Source: a bacterium (GTDB taxonomy: Archaea > JAADDD01). From it: 64,000 bases of DNA. The position numbers were made by a program, and so were the translations under genes. Each line of letters opens with the position of its first letter. Within the stretch, counting starts at the first letter, position 1. The stretch is from positions 124,001 through 188,000 of the forward strand of contig JAADDD010000004.1 of NCBI GenBank assembly GCA_013154095.1, read 5' to 3'. A model generated the notes under the pieces. It was not told the origin of the DNA, made no database searches, and saw only the letters and a list, made by a program, of their open reading frames with translations. This document shows positions 20,201 through 28,149 of this stretch, one piece after another.

Positions 20201-21361
20201 GTGCGCCTGGTGGTCAAGCACTCTGGTCCGCTCGAGCTTACTTCTCCTGGAACAGGTAATGTACTCGCGGCTGATATATTATTGCAAGACAGCAAAGGCT
20301 TCAGCCTAGACTACACCGGCACTGCAGGCAAGGCAAACATCACTAACGTTTCCTGCAGCGATCTTAGCGGTTCCTGCGTTAAGCTGTCTGCTAGCACGAT
20401 TACTAACTGCACAGTAGTTAATGTGTCTGCCCAGCAGGTTCACAGCGGAGTAATAGTAAGTGCATTGTCTGTCCGACGGCTCAACGTATCTCACGTGCAG
20501 GTCTCAGGCTGCACTGTAGGTATAGAGCTAAACATTCCAGAACTAGGAAGTGGTGTGCTTGAGCACTTCAGCATCGTTGGCGCATCTTATCCTCTCACGC
20601 TAGTAACTTCTAACTTGCTGGTGAGCAAAGGAGGGGTTGCCTACAGCCCAGCAGTCTATGCAGCAGTTCAAGTCCTGCACTCAAGCAACGTTACTTTCAG
20701 CTTTGTGCAGGTCCAGCACTGCTCCGCGGCAGAAGGTGCAGTACTGATTAATGAAAGCAGCAATATACGCCTCTTCAACTGCAGCGTGGTCAATAACAGC
20801 GCAAGAGGTGTAGTTATTTACTACTCGACTGTTTACATCTACGGTGCAAGGATAGAAGGCAACGAGGAGTACGGCCTGTACGTTGGTGCGCTCGAGCCAT
20901 ACAACAAGAGCAAGCAGAAAGTTGTCGTCAACGAGTCCTTCATCTGCTACAACCCTCCTAATGTTAGCCTCGACGTGGCAAACGTTGAGTGGCAGCAAGC
21001 ATACCTGGCAATCTTTAACTCGTACTTTGGGCAGACGCTGCCAGCAAATCCATACCAGGTGTTCTTTGTCGCGAACCAGTACGTCAACACCTATCCAGAC
21101 AACAACCGCTTCTGCAACGGTACCCGCCGCGGACTGGTTGCTCCGCAGCAGCAGACACGCATCACGCAGAAAATTCCGAATATTATTGTGCCTTTTAGGC
21201 CAGTGGTAAATCTCTACGTTGTTACTGTCTTTGGCACCGACTGCGGCGCATATGCTGCCTCTAGAGTATTCAGCATTTTGCCTGTCTTTCCTCAGCCTAG
21301 AATTTACGGTCATGGCAGGTTCGTGCTAGTAATTAAGCATGGCCGCATCTACATCATCTGA
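14282..21361 (+). CDS. Giant secreted parallel beta-helix protein (2359 residues)
   Basis: A Sec signal peptide (MKRLLFLLCFLLLAVPVHA) is followed by about 250 residues of beta-sandwich-like sequence. Then comes a very long array, from about residue 300 to 2250, of short degenerate units such as NSKNVLLTNS and NSENVTFSSC. These are characteristic of right-handed parallel beta-helix (PbH1, pectate-lyase/NosD-like) proteins. It carries a great many N-x-S/T sequons. No C-terminal transmembrane anchor is visible; it ends GRIYII. Lying inside the pilus-like operon, it could be a fibre-like adhesin or a secreted cargo of the machine. No catalytic site was identified. Confidence 0.85.
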   Translation: MKRLLFLLCFLLLAVPVHALKLSYSYVQQGNTIYFTVNITNASSPGTLVVEAQQLSGTYQTVYTAPYPAGNTSFSFTVVLNSQDSGQLVLQAGSVTKTVTVKAYKVTLCVKNADGAIIEKPVSVVVSLPSGAELPLSFTGCTEFSIFQQGNLSLLSYPQQLDGASLYAVEPASTVNINGNTEIDIVYKVIPRPDIAVNIAGQNYTNPSTLYVPPGTPVKITPIFYDIYSGNAVQGTAKIYVNGKLLNRSVFVSSSTGKFTVKVVFVPGSSNYNITSYTFTIIYTKHWKVLSSALPEIYYSKDELTCAYISSHGWQPGYTYVLEPGVYTRAICGQNFFLLNASRVHLLGQGAVIQGYWQQVYLPTQQLLYYDFVVSGSGVLLENLTFTGLAQTAGSIQEYLVVEGSNAAVKNCSFYYSTGQVYGLVVKNARDVLLEGLKFYNISFFDSDAVAVKNSKNVLLTNSMLYNSNFLLVGPAGSYNFSNFTAENIKDIVNYSTSGIAALVVHFYAVEPAAPQYISQLKGLSLQNFYVQYSANFNTPYHDFSASGSGYIILLKNASTVKITRNKYNGLPIFKLLVLRAQKVIVNSSKLTGMTTKLVVGSAQKVEVLSSELSSYAGPLLYYNISSLEIKNSSIYIRGQRNPQAVRNVQFAVISSSNITAVGPALQVYYDTATSTPAIIIQASRIVSYAADAIVVQENLQAFPNSVLQLKLLQVSVYAAKTGLHILSAADQLEVDVVNSTFSSPGKGTAIYLDSLSSYQALQLFVNNSRFVYLETALKLKDILSASAQVTALKFYNCTFRNIAAVFAFSDVQVPLRFVAAEGKYSSCKVVLRAQAMLATEPEELELINSTVVDSNLANITASDRYVEYYFANITLKNPEYGIRASEAYNIYLNNIYVNRILGKDDISTFYFYGCKDVQVKQVVVNLNYSQFFAVFGFNASSNFIVQGITVVPGAQILGSKLPCKALLLVENCSAFAISRVSVNFTPQLYEPFNGSVIVINDSHNFTLSELSFSHLYRIINGNICQDSDYAYDFFPITAVTISSSSDFAVNKVACDAISHACLIIDSSSHFLVKNINTRNAYIQYSHCILYLLSRTAQLQITSSSYGKLENVYSNRSLFSFPSESAPVSLYNDQYIILENVSIANTDSAGINISNSASIELLNCSIDQVGVHGIYVSNSENVTFSSCRLESARHSDIYVITSKQLLVKNSALSDAGFAEILLDGSSGAKLLGDTLLGGKYGIYAEQTSNVYLQQVNITGTLDSGIYLLNTSRVTINGTYIYGSRVGLHVVELLGKLCLAGLKLINNRYAAEVDDLLSVTRIYETSWTSVQAIYGASSGYLLFVNPLSKVVNSDTITVKDNMLVRPPINIRVFAIYAVNTSKVVLANSTLEHNYQLVALVNTKTCSINESRLYDAYYILEGYNVTLIEIGKSLLGAARYQLYLKQGDKVIVQASNFSGCTNSTCIAKAEALKLQQLKELQVSGSRFSNESCAINCYHCAAAQIYNSSFSATALSVNYTFSYSLLVKNSSFEHDSRGINIFTSRNDSVVGCTFVVSDSAVQFVNATDVYIRKNNITGAQLAIFGAASSYIYILGNNVTKNNIGVKFTLAYQYYFGYFKTDEAYVRNTEIADNRFADNRIALFFNGSRNYTIKNNWFINCSKGVDIIYALLSCMPVPPTCVAVTAYNISILNNVFYSTSEAITGLLAVHHVLLALTGTNTTYGCGGDSCTYDYYSWPNNITVAGNVIVDSNTAINFTNVYLINVINNKIINVSRALYTYCAFEENVSGNKIINARHGADLAYINELWFLDNTGRNISAELLEVYSVKNNTYIEKNNFVELGLAVNVSGASLEKLIIANNTFCRVNSYSFLVVSQKHITNLIIEQNNVCKAGGAAKFSVASTEVIIFDNNTFNVSGPIEIASHNSGFFAALFNKIYSTASFSYTGTTTILSVGDDVFDNVSGGIRLNLSNRQYGETLVRLVVKHSGPLELTSPGTGNVLAADILLQDSKGFSLDYTGTAGKANITNVSCSDLSGSCVKLSASTITNCTVVNVSAQQVHSGVIVSALSVRRLNVSHVQVSGCTVGIELNIPELGSGVLEHFSIVGASYPLTLVTSNLLVSKGGVAYSPAVYAAVQVLHSSNVTFSFVQVQHCSAAEGAVLINESSNIRLFNCSVVNNSARGVVIYYSTVYIYGARIEGNEEYGLYVGALEPYNKSKQKVVVNESFICYNPPNVSLDVANVEWQQAYLAIFNSYFGQTLPANPYQVFFVANQYVNTYPDNNRFCNGTRRGLVAPQQQTRITQKIPNIIVPFRPVVNLYVVTVFGTDCGAYAASRVFSILPVFPQPRIYGHGRFVLVIKHGRIYII

Positions 21362-21363
21362 GC

Positions 21364-21786
21364 ATGCTCGAGCTGCTCACGCGAGTCTTTTTCCTGATCT
21401 TTGCTGTCTTCGTCTTTACTCTGTTCTCGCTCTACCTTATTCCTGCGCTGCATTCTTACCAGCACTACTACGGCAAGCAGGAAACCTACGCGCTTGCACG
21501 CAATTTTCACGCACTGCTAGCTTACTGCATAGTTTCTGCTCTTGTTTATGGCTACGCTAAGATCTCTTTTTCCATGCCAGCAACAATTCAACGTCACACT
21601 GTTATAATTTCATGCACGAAATACAATAACATTTCTCTACTCGTCATAACATCTCCTTTTCTTAAGTACACTATTCAGCTACCATCTTTTGTTAATTGCA
21701 ACTTTAAGCTAACTCTTGGAGCGCCGGAGTACTATCTTATCTGCAAAAAAATAAATAATGAAGTACAAGTAAGTATGGTAACATGA
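21364..21786 (+). CDS. Small membrane-anchored protein of the pilus-like operon, unrecognised
   Basis: This 140-residue protein has one strong N-terminal transmembrane segment (about residues 5-28). A short extracellular or periplasm-like domain follows with a few cysteines and sequons. It starts 2 nt after the beta-helix gene and shares ATGA with the ATPase gene. It could be a pseudopilin or an anchor for the beta-helix protein, but no family motif is visible. Confidence 0.6.
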   Translation: MLELLTRVFFLIFAVFVFTLFSLYLIPALHSYQHYYGKQETYALARNFHALLAYCIVSALVYGYAKISFSMPATIQRHTVIISCTKYNNISLLVITSPFLKYTIQLPSFVNCNFKLTLGAPEYYLICKKINNEVQVSMVT

Positions 21787-23675
21787 AACCTTCAGTGCTT
21801 AAACAGATCCTCTCAGAGCTTCGGCAAGTAAAGAAAAAAGAGAAAAAGAAGGAAACTTCTAGAGAAATAAAAATTGTGGAATATAAACCTCCTAGCGTGC
21901 TGCAAGAGCTGCAAAAAGAAATTCAGCAGCAGCTACCAGAAAAACTGGAGCTGCCAAAACAAGAAGTTCCTGAACTTAAAATCCAGAAGAAAAAGAAAAA
22001 GAAGGAAAAAGAAGAGGAAGAAAAGGCAAGAAAAGAAACTGCTGCAGGACTAGAAAAGCTGTTCAAAAAAGGCGAACAGCTGCGCTCTGCTGCTCTTCGT
22101 CTTAGCAGTTTCCGCTTTCTTGGTAGCTCAGAAGACTACGTGCACGTCGAGGAATACTACGTTATTCCTCCGCTGGTCAAGGTAGTGATAGTCTACAACA
22201 AGAAGCAGGCTAGGTACGAGTACATCGTAGTGGAACCGGAAATTTCTGTAAAAGAAAAAGAGCTGATAGACAAACTCGAAGAAATGATAGTAGAAGAAAT
22301 GGAAGTGAGCTACTTTGATTTTTCTGATCTCAAGGAAGCCGAAGCATTTGTAGAAAAGAAACTAAAGGAGATCCTCGAAAAACGAAAATGGTTCATTAAA
22401 GAATTCGAGATGCTGAACAAATACGGTAGCATTTCTCAGGTTGCTGCCAAGATCCGCTACTATGTGGTGCGCGACTTAGTATACTTAGGAAAAATTGAAC
22501 CAATAATGCGCGATCCACACATTGAGGACATCTCGATGGACGGAATAAACATTCCAGTATATGTTTACCACAGGAAGTATGGCTCGATTCCTACTAATAT
22601 AGTGTTCACTTCCCTGGAAGAGGCAAATGCCTTTATCATTAAGCTGGCCCAGAAGTGCCGCAGGCATGTGTCACTGGCAGAGCCAAGGCTCGATGGCCGC
22701 TTGCCGGATGGTTCGCGTGTGCAGGCAACTTATGGCAAGGAAATAACTCTCCGTGGACCCACGTTCACCATCCGTAAGTTCCGCGAGAAGCCATACACGC
22801 CAGCGCATCTCATCTTCTTTGGCACTTTTTCTGCAGAGCTCATGGCCTACATGTGGTTCTTGATCGAGCACCAACGCACCTTTCTAGTAGCAGGTGGCAC
22901 GGCTTCAGGAAAAACAACCACGCTCAACGCTCTTACTTTCTTTATTCCTCCTAACTCAAAGATAATTACTATCGAAGACACTCCTGAGATCCGCATACCA
23001 CACGAAAACTGGATCGAGGCAGTTGCTCGTCCAGGTGTTCGTGTCGGCCAGTATGTTTACGGAGAAGTGACAATGGAGGACTTGCTGAAGGATGCCTTGC
23101 GCCAGCGTCCAGATTACCTTATAGTAGGAGAGATTCGTGGCCGCGAGGCTAACGTGCTCTTCCAGGCAGTGGCTACCGGACATGCTGGCGCAGGCACAAT
23201 GCACGCTGACTCTATCGAGGCAGTGATTCATCGACTGCTCATCAGGCCAATTGAGCTGCCTCCATCACTGCTCGAGCACCTCGACTGTATAATAGTCCAG
23301 TCGCGCCTGCGCAGAGGAGAAAAATTCTTCAGGCGCGTGATGCAGGTAGCCGAGATAAAGGGTATAGATATTGAGCGCGAGTATCCTATTTACGATATAG
23401 TTTACCGCTGGGATCCTAAACAAGACAAAATTGTGCAGATAAAAAAGAGCTACTTGCTCTACGAAAAGCTCGCTGAAATTTACGGCTACGAAGAGGAAGA
23501 AATCAAGGAAGAACTAGACAAGAAAATATATTTCCTCGAGTGGACGGTAAGGAAAAGAATATTCGACTACAAGGACTTCTACCACTATGTATGTAAATAC
23601 TACACTGACAAGGAGAGGTTGCTGAAGGAAATAGGATACTATGAAAGCAGAGAAAGAGCTGCGGCTAGAGTCTAG
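21783..23675 (+). CDS. Type II/IV secretion ATPase (FlaI/TadA/PilB-like)
   Basis: This cytoplasmic hexameric ATPase powers pilus assembly or secretion. About 110 residues of Lys/Glu-rich, probably coiled sequence come first. Then an N-terminal domain is followed by the core: Walker A GGTASGKTTT at about 371-380, Asp box ITIEDTPEIRIP, Walker B-like DYLIVGEIRG at about 444-453, and the His box ATGHAGAGTMHAD. All motifs are intact. It is linked by overlaps to two TadC-type membrane genes, the usual partners. At 630 residues it is longer than most FlaI because of the charged N-terminal extension. Confidence 0.95.
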   Translation: MKPSVLKQILSELRQVKKKEKKKETSREIKIVEYKPPSVLQELQKEIQQQLPEKLELPKQEVPELKIQKKKKKKEKEEEEKARKETAAGLEKLFKKGEQLRSAALRLSSFRFLGSSEDYVHVEEYYVIPPLVKVVIVYNKKQARYEYIVVEPEISVKEKELIDKLEEMIVEEMEVSYFDFSDLKEAEAFVEKKLKEILEKRKWFIKEFEMLNKYGSISQVAAKIRYYVVRDLVYLGKIEPIMRDPHIEDISMDGINIPVYVYHRKYGSIPTNIVFTSLEEANAFIIKLAQKCRRHVSLAEPRLDGRLPDGSRVQATYGKEITLRGPTFTIRKFREKPYTPAHLIFFGTFSAELMAYMWFLIEHQRTFLVAGGTASGKTTTLNALTFFIPPNSKIITIEDTPEIRIPHENWIEAVARPGVRVGQYVYGEVTMEDLLKDALRQRPDYLIVGEIRGREANVLFQAVATGHAGAGTMHADSIEAVIHRLLIRPIELPPSLLEHLDCIIVQSRLRRGEKFFRRVMQVAEIKGIDIEREYPIYDIVYRWDPKQDKIVQIKKSYLLYEKLAEIYGYEEEEIKEELDKKIYFLEWTVRKRIFDYKDFYHYVCKYYTDKERLLKEIGYYESRERAAARV

Positions 23676-24585
23676 GAGCTGGGAGGAGTTTTTCTACCGG
23701 CTAGTTGGTCGCAGGTTCGAGAAATTATTCGAGAAGAACAAAAAATTCAAAATAGCGTTGCGGGCTGCCTATATCCAGAAAACTCCTGGACAATACTTCG
23801 CTGAAGCGTTCAGCAAGGCAGTGCTGCTAGGAGTTGCACTCGGGGTTAACCTAGCCTTTCTTTTTTCTTTCCTGTATTATATTACTACAAAGAATGCCTA
23901 CCTTGTGCCCCTGCTTTTTCTCACGCTTGCTGTTCCGTTCACTATTCTTGGCACACTGGCAATACTAGTGCTTTATTACATAAACCCATTTTTGGCAGCT
24001 TCCTCTAGAAAGGAAAGGCTAAACAAAGAATATCCTTTTGTTATGCGCTATCTTGAAGCTCTTTCTGCTACAGGACTCCCTCCCGCTGCACTTTTTCAGA
24101 TGCTTGCAGAATCTAAGGTTTATCCTGAGAGCGCAAAAGAGGCAAGAAGAATAACTGCTATGCTGAACTCTGGCTATGATATTATTACTGCACTGCTGCG
24201 CGCGGCAGAGTACTGCCCCTCGCCAATGTACCGCAGATTCTATATTTCCCTTGCCTCGACTATCCAGGCAGGTGGCAGCCTAGAAATGTTCTTCAAGCTA
24301 GAAGCTGAGCGCGCACAAAAACTCATCGAGCTTCGCTACAAAGACTTCGAGAATACTCTTGCTCTAGTAGTGCAGATGCTGATAATGGTTGTGATAGTCT
24401 TTCCCTTGCTTACTTTTTCTGTTATGCTACCGATAAAAATGTTCCAGAATGTTCCTGCTGTGCAGCAGTTCCTTAAACTATCGCTACCGATTGACCCAGG
24501 AATGCTGATTCTTTTCATGAGCTATGTGCTCACTCCAATGATGATTGCACTGTTTGTGGTGCTTATACGTTCCAGTGCACCATGA
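23641..24585 (+). CDS. TadC/FlaJ-type membrane platform protein, first of two
   Basis: This 314-residue membrane protein has a basic N-terminal cytoplasmic part, two hydrophobic segments, a T2SSF-like helical domain (RYLEALSATGLPPAALFQML, then STIQAGGSLEMFFKLEAE) and further membrane helices at the C-terminus. This is the TadC/FlaJ platform pattern. It begins 35 nt before the ATPase stop and shares ATGA with the second platform gene. Two half-size platform genes in tandem resemble TadB-TadC more than the single large archaellum FlaJ. Confidence 0.85.
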   Translation: MKAEKELRLESRSWEEFFYRLVGRRFEKLFEKNKKFKIALRAAYIQKTPGQYFAEAFSKAVLLGVALGVNLAFLFSFLYYITTKNAYLVPLLFLTLAVPFTILGTLAILVLYYINPFLAASSRKERLNKEYPFVMRYLEALSATGLPPAALFQMLAESKVYPESAKEARRITAMLNSGYDIITALLRAAEYCPSPMYRRFYISLASTIQAGGSLEMFFKLEAERAQKLIELRYKDFENTLALVVQMLIMVVIVFPLLTFSVMLPIKMFQNVPAVQQFLKLSLPIDPGMLILFMSYVLTPMMIALFVVLIRSSAP

Positions 24586-25529
24586 GATGCATGGCAGAAA
24601 AAGGCTATGCAAGATTAACGCTGCTTTCCGCGATTCCGCTAAAAAAGAGAATAGTAGTTGCAGCAATCATTACTGCTGCAGCTGCTGGCATTCTTTTTTA
24701 TCATTTCTTCACGGCCAAACTAAATTACATAGATAAGGTCAAAATAATTACTATATTTCTTTATGTACTTGCAGGTAGCATACTTTTTGTTGTGCTGCCT
24801 GAAGCTGTCGAGGAGGCGAAAAGAGAACGGATAGAAAAGATATTTCCTGACTACCTTCGCGACCTAGTGAAGGCGCTGCGCACAGGCTATCCAATGGCTC
24901 TTGCACTAGACTACGTAGTCAAGACAAACGACTACGGCGACTTTCAGCCGTACGCAAAAAAGCTAGCAGTGAGAGTTTCTTGGGGAAAGAAGTTCGAGGA
25001 AGAGATACTCGAGATTGCCAGAAGAATAAAAAGCAAAATAATTTACCTCTGCGCAGAAATAATTTCTAGCGCAGCCCGCGCAGGAGGAAAACTTGTAGAG
25101 ATCCTTAGCGCTGTCAGCGACCTAGTCTCTACGGTAACTGAACTAGAGATGCGCCGTAGAGTAACGCTTAAGTCGCACACGTACATAGTTCTAGTAGTTT
25201 TCGGAGCCTACCTTGCAGCAATTTATATTATTCTCTACACTTTTATTCCATCTTTTGTGAAGGCCTACGCCAACTATTACATTATCCTTATTTATTTAGC
25301 AGTGATAGGTCAGGCCATCTGGTCAGGCTTTCTTGCTGGACAAATAGAAAGGCTGTCACTGCTAGCCTCACTGAAATGGGTGGCCATTTTCTTGCTGATA
25401 GTTGCCAGCGCCTATGGTCTACTAGTAGTGCTTAAGCCACCTATCTCGCCTAAAGCTATTCAGAAAGCTAAGCAGCAGCTGCAGAAGTTCGAGCAGACGG
25501 CAAACTTTACTAATTTTACGCTGCTCTGA
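24582..25529 (+). CDS. TadC/FlaJ-type membrane platform protein, second of two
   Basis: This 315-residue protein has two N-terminal membrane helices, then a cytoplasmic helical domain with LRDLVKALRTGYPMALAL and EIISSAARAGGKLVEILS. The last motif is the conserved glycine-containing turn of T2SSF domains. Two or three C-terminal membrane helices and a short tail with sequons follow. It is the tandem partner of the previous gene and likely forms a heteromeric inner-membrane platform with it. Confidence 0.85.
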   Translation: MRCMAEKGYARLTLLSAIPLKKRIVVAAIITAAAAGILFYHFFTAKLNYIDKVKIITIFLYVLAGSILFVVLPEAVEEAKRERIEKIFPDYLRDLVKALRTGYPMALALDYVVKTNDYGDFQPYAKKLAVRVSWGKKFEEEILEIARRIKSKIIYLCAEIISSAARAGGKLVEILSAVSDLVSTVTELEMRRRVTLKSHTYIVLVVFGAYLAAIYIILYTFIPSFVKAYANYYIILIYLAVIGQAIWSGFLAGQIERLSLLASLKWVAIFLLIVASAYGLLVVLKPPISPKAIQKAKQQLQKFEQTANFTNFTLL

Positions 25530-25534
25530 GCGCC

Positions 25535-26560
25535 ATGAACATCGTTAGCCTTGCTTTCTTTTTGCTCATTTTTGCCATGTTCATCACGTTCATTACTTAT
25601 ATTCTGCATAGACTGATTCTGCTATACTATCCGCAGACAACTTATGCTGCTGGCTTCCGCTCTGGCCTGTATCCGCTTCTTCGACGAACGTTTTACTTGC
25701 TGCTGCCAAAAAACTACACTTGCAAAGTAGTTGCCGGACCTGCACCAAAGATACCTTGGTGCAAGTATTCTGTTCTGGCAGATATTTGCATCATAAACAC
25801 AAAATCTGGTAGCATCCCTGCAGCCAACTGCACTGTGCTGCTGTACAACTTGGATCCAGCAACTCTCAGCCTGTTAAGAGAAGAACATATAGAACTGGCA
25901 AACATTTCCGGTGTATTGTTTGCTGTTGTTAACCATCACCTAGTACTCGTGGCAAACTTTTCTGCTCTTCCTCTGCGCACACTCCACCACTTGATCAACG
26001 ATTTTTACTTTGCTACTTATGCTATAAGTATTTACCAGTACTATTATTTTCTGCAGCATTCAGAAAACATTGGCAAAAGGCTGTACCTTGCTGCCGAAAT
26101 GGTGCTTGGCGCAGCTCCATGCTTGAAATACATTGATGCGCGCAAAGGCCTGCAAGTAAAAATTGTTTTCTCTAACTTTTCCTGCAACTCTAGTTATGTG
26201 CAGCAAGTTCTGGTAGGTGCTACTAAATATATTAAACAGCTGGAAAATTTTGACAAAGATACATACATTTACGACTATCTCTTTCCTTTACCAGGAGAAG
26301 AGTACAACTTGCCGCTACTTCTCCAGAGTTATTTTTACCAGAAATTTTCGTCCTGTGCTGCAATAGAAAATGTCGAGCTAAACTACTCTTTTGCTGCAGT
26401 GGGCAACTGCAGACAAGCTTGCTGGCACTGCTACTTCGCTGCGCGAGTACCGGGAGCTCCTGTACTAGTAACTTATAGCCAGACAGTAAAAGCAGGCAAG
26501 CTGGTCCTGGAAGCTAATTATACACTGCCAGTAATATATTATACTGTGGCTGTATGCTAG
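25535..26560 (+). CDS. Membrane-anchored exported protein of the pilus-like operon, unrecognised
   Basis: This 341-residue protein begins with a hydrophobic N-terminal helix (about residues 4-28, FFLLIFAMFITFITYILH). A large outer domain follows with about a dozen cysteines and several sequons. The anchor lacks a typical pilin leader, so it may be a simple signal-anchored protein. It starts 5 nt after the second platform gene and overlaps the next gene by 7 nt (ATGCTAG). Its function is unknown; position suggests a structural or assembly component. Confidence 0.6.
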   Translation: MNIVSLAFFLLIFAMFITFITYILHRLILLYYPQTTYAAGFRSGLYPLLRRTFYLLLPKNYTCKVVAGPAPKIPWCKYSVLADICIINTKSGSIPAANCTVLLYNLDPATLSLLREEHIELANISGVLFAVVNHHLVLVANFSALPLRTLHHLINDFYFATYAISIYQYYYFLQHSENIGKRLYLAAEMVLGAAPCLKYIDARKGLQVKIVFSNFSCNSSYVQQVLVGATKYIKQLENFDKDTYIYDYLFPLPGEEYNLPLLLQSYFYQKFSSCAAIENVELNYSFAAVGNCRQACWHCYFAARVPGAPVLVTYSQTVKAGKLVLEANYTLPVIYYTVAVC

Positions 26561-26892
26561 AGTACATCGACCTCGCACTCTCGCTCGTGCTTGTTTTCAG
26601 CCTGCTGTACTTCGTGTTTTCGCAGTACAAACTTCTCGGTAATTTTCCTGTGCTGCAGCTCTACCAGAACTACCAGGCAGTCAACGAAGTTTACCACATT
26701 TTCCAGACACACGTAGTCCAGCAATTTTCGCCGAGCTCCAAGTTCAGCATTATATTCTACAACAACGGCAGCCTTTTCTCGCTTATTCCTAGCATTACCC
26801 AAGGAGGAAAGAACTGCTTTAACGTTACTCTTATCACCAAAAATTCACGAGGAGTTGCTCCAGGCAACCTAACGGTAGAAATATGCTACTAA
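26554..26892 (+). CDS. Small pseudopilin-like protein
   Basis: This 112-residue protein starts MLEYIDLALSLVLVFSLLYFVF: an acidic residue near the start of a long hydrophobic helix, as in pilins but without a basic leader. A small ectodomain with two cysteines and two sequons follows. It overlaps the next gene by 10 nt. Probably a minor pilin or membrane-anchored accessory protein; no family was recognised. Confidence 0.6.
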   Translation: MLEYIDLALSLVLVFSLLYFVFSQYKLLGNFPVLQLYQNYQAVNEVYHIFQTHVVQQFSPSSKFSIIFYNNGSLFSLIPSITQGGKNCFNVTLITKNSRGVAPGNLTVEICY

Positions 26893-27437
26893 GAGGCCAA
26901 ACATTTTTGATGCTCACACTTGTAGTGCTAGTGTTTGCTCTAGTTCTTACTTATTTTTATTATAATTATGTTGGCGAATACAAGCAAATAAAAGATGTGC
27001 TGCAGCTAGGAGGAGCAACAAAGCTAGATCCTAGAGTTTTCCTTGGCCTGAAAGTGCTGCAGCTCTCGGTGCTTAACCTGCAGTACTGGTGCTACTCGCA
27101 CTACTACATTTACAGACAGTGTCCAAACATTTCTTCGCCTGTTTGCTCTACCTATCCTAAATACTGTTTATTTGTACCTACTGCTAGAGGAACGCTGCCT
27201 ACTACTGGTTTCTACGGTGCGCTTGCTAGCTACTTTCGCCGTTTTTACGCAGAAACAGGCTGCAGAATAGCTTACTTTAGCGTGCAGGCGCTAGGCACTA
27301 GTGATCCTTTTTATGCGGTACATTACATTATTTCCGTGCAGTGCTACAACGGAGAGCAGTTCCTGCTAGATTTTGTTGGTGTGATCGACAATGAAACAGG
27401 AGAAGTCTACGCGCTGCCTGGATCATTTAAAGTTTGA
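26883..27437 (+). CDS. Type IV pilin-like protein with RGQ leader
   Basis: MLLRGQTFLMLTLVVLVFALVL has a short leader ending RGQ before the hydrophobic helix. This resembles class III archaeal signal peptides, where processing occurs near a Gly-Gln or Ala-Gln. The 184-residue protein carries a cysteine-rich ectodomain. It is the last exported protein of the cluster; the following ASCH gene starts 47 nt before its stop. Confidence 0.65.
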   Translation: MLLRGQTFLMLTLVVLVFALVLTYFYYNYVGEYKQIKDVLQLGGATKLDPRVFLGLKVLQLSVLNLQYWCYSHYYIYRQCPNISSPVCSTYPKYCLFVPTARGTLPTTGFYGALASYFRRFYAETGCRIAYFSVQALGTSDPFYAVHYIISVQCYNGEQFLLDFVGVIDNETGEVYALPGSFKV

Positions 27438-27975
27438 TCCTATTTTCCTTGAGGAAGTCCTTGCTGGCAGGAAGCTCTCAACTGTGAGGCTCGGAAAGGC
27501 AAAGTATATTCCCGGCAGCGAGGTATACCTTGTCTGCCGTAATTTAGTATACGGGGTGCTGGTAATAGAAGGAGTAGAAGAAAAAAAGGTAGGAGAGCTG
27601 AAAGAGCAGGACGCTGTGCGCGACGGGTTCAAGAACCTAGAAGAGCTGCTCAAGTTCCTTTTCATGCTGTATCCCAATCTCGACCTTGACTCTACGGTAA
27701 GCATTATTAAATTCAAGCTAAAGAAACGGTACAGCGAGCCAGTGCCCCTTTTTTATGCTAGGCTATATGGCCAGAAGGACACGCGCGAGGCAGCACAAGA
27801 AATTCTCGCAAGCGGAGTAAGGCTAAAAGAGTACGACAAGAAAATTCTCGAGACAGTTGCAAGACAAGGTATCTATACAGCAAAGCGTAAGTTCGGTACA
27901 GACTTTTCCACAATTCATGGCATAATCAAAAAATACTGGCAGCGCATTAAAGGAACATGCTCGAAGAAACTATAA
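27391..27975 (+). CDS. ASCH-domain protein with C-terminal helix-turn-helix-like segment
   Basis: The N-terminal 110 residues form an ASCH (PUA-like) domain: FDPIFLEEVLAGRKLSTVR, then GSEVYLVCR, then VGELKEQDAVRDGFKNLEEL. ASCH proteins are small RNA- or nucleotide-related binders. The C-terminal 80 residues include YDKKILETVARQGIYTA and a helical continuation that could be a helix-turn-helix. The start lies 47 nt inside the preceding gene; no better start follows before the domain. It is the first cytoplasmic protein after the pilus-like set and may simply be read through from it. Confidence 0.75.
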   Translation: MKQEKSTRCLDHLKFDPIFLEEVLAGRKLSTVRLGKAKYIPGSEVYLVCRNLVYGVLVIEGVEEKKVGELKEQDAVRDGFKNLEELLKFLFMLYPNLDLDSTVSIIKFKLKKRYSEPVPLFYARLYGQKDTREAAQEILASGVRLKEYDKKILETVARQGIYTAKRKFGTDFSTIHGIIKKYWQRIKGTCSKKL

Positions 27976-28142
27976 AGAAGCTAAAAGAAAACTACCAGCA
28001 CATCGATTCTTTGCTGGTAACTGCAGGAGTCTACTTGCAGCAGGCAGAAAAGGAGCTAGCAGAGCTGCAAGAACAGTTCATTATCCGCTATTCTGATGAT
28101 CCTTTTGCTAGGCTAAAAATACTGGCAAAAAAGCTACGGTGA
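27957..28142 (+). CDS. Small helical protein, unrecognised
   Basis: This 61-residue frame is predicted almost wholly helical, with heptad-like spacing (KKLKENYQHIDSLL, QAEKELAELQEQF). It overlaps the ASCH gene by 19 nt and ends 7 nt before the next frame. The tight operon fit and reasonable composition support a real gene. A PIN-like gene follows, so a small partner or antitoxin role is possible, but no DNA-binding motif is visible. Confidence 0.55.
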   Translation: MLEETIKKLKENYQHIDSLLVTAGVYLQQAEKELAELQEQFIIRYSDDPFARLKILAKKLR

Positions 28143-28149
28143 GTGAACA

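Noticed and set aside
14282..21361. A carbohydrate-active enzyme (pectate lyase or glycosidase) reading of the beta-helix protein
   Set aside because: The PbH1-like units give the fold only. I could not point to a catalytic set of Asp/Glu/Arg residues.
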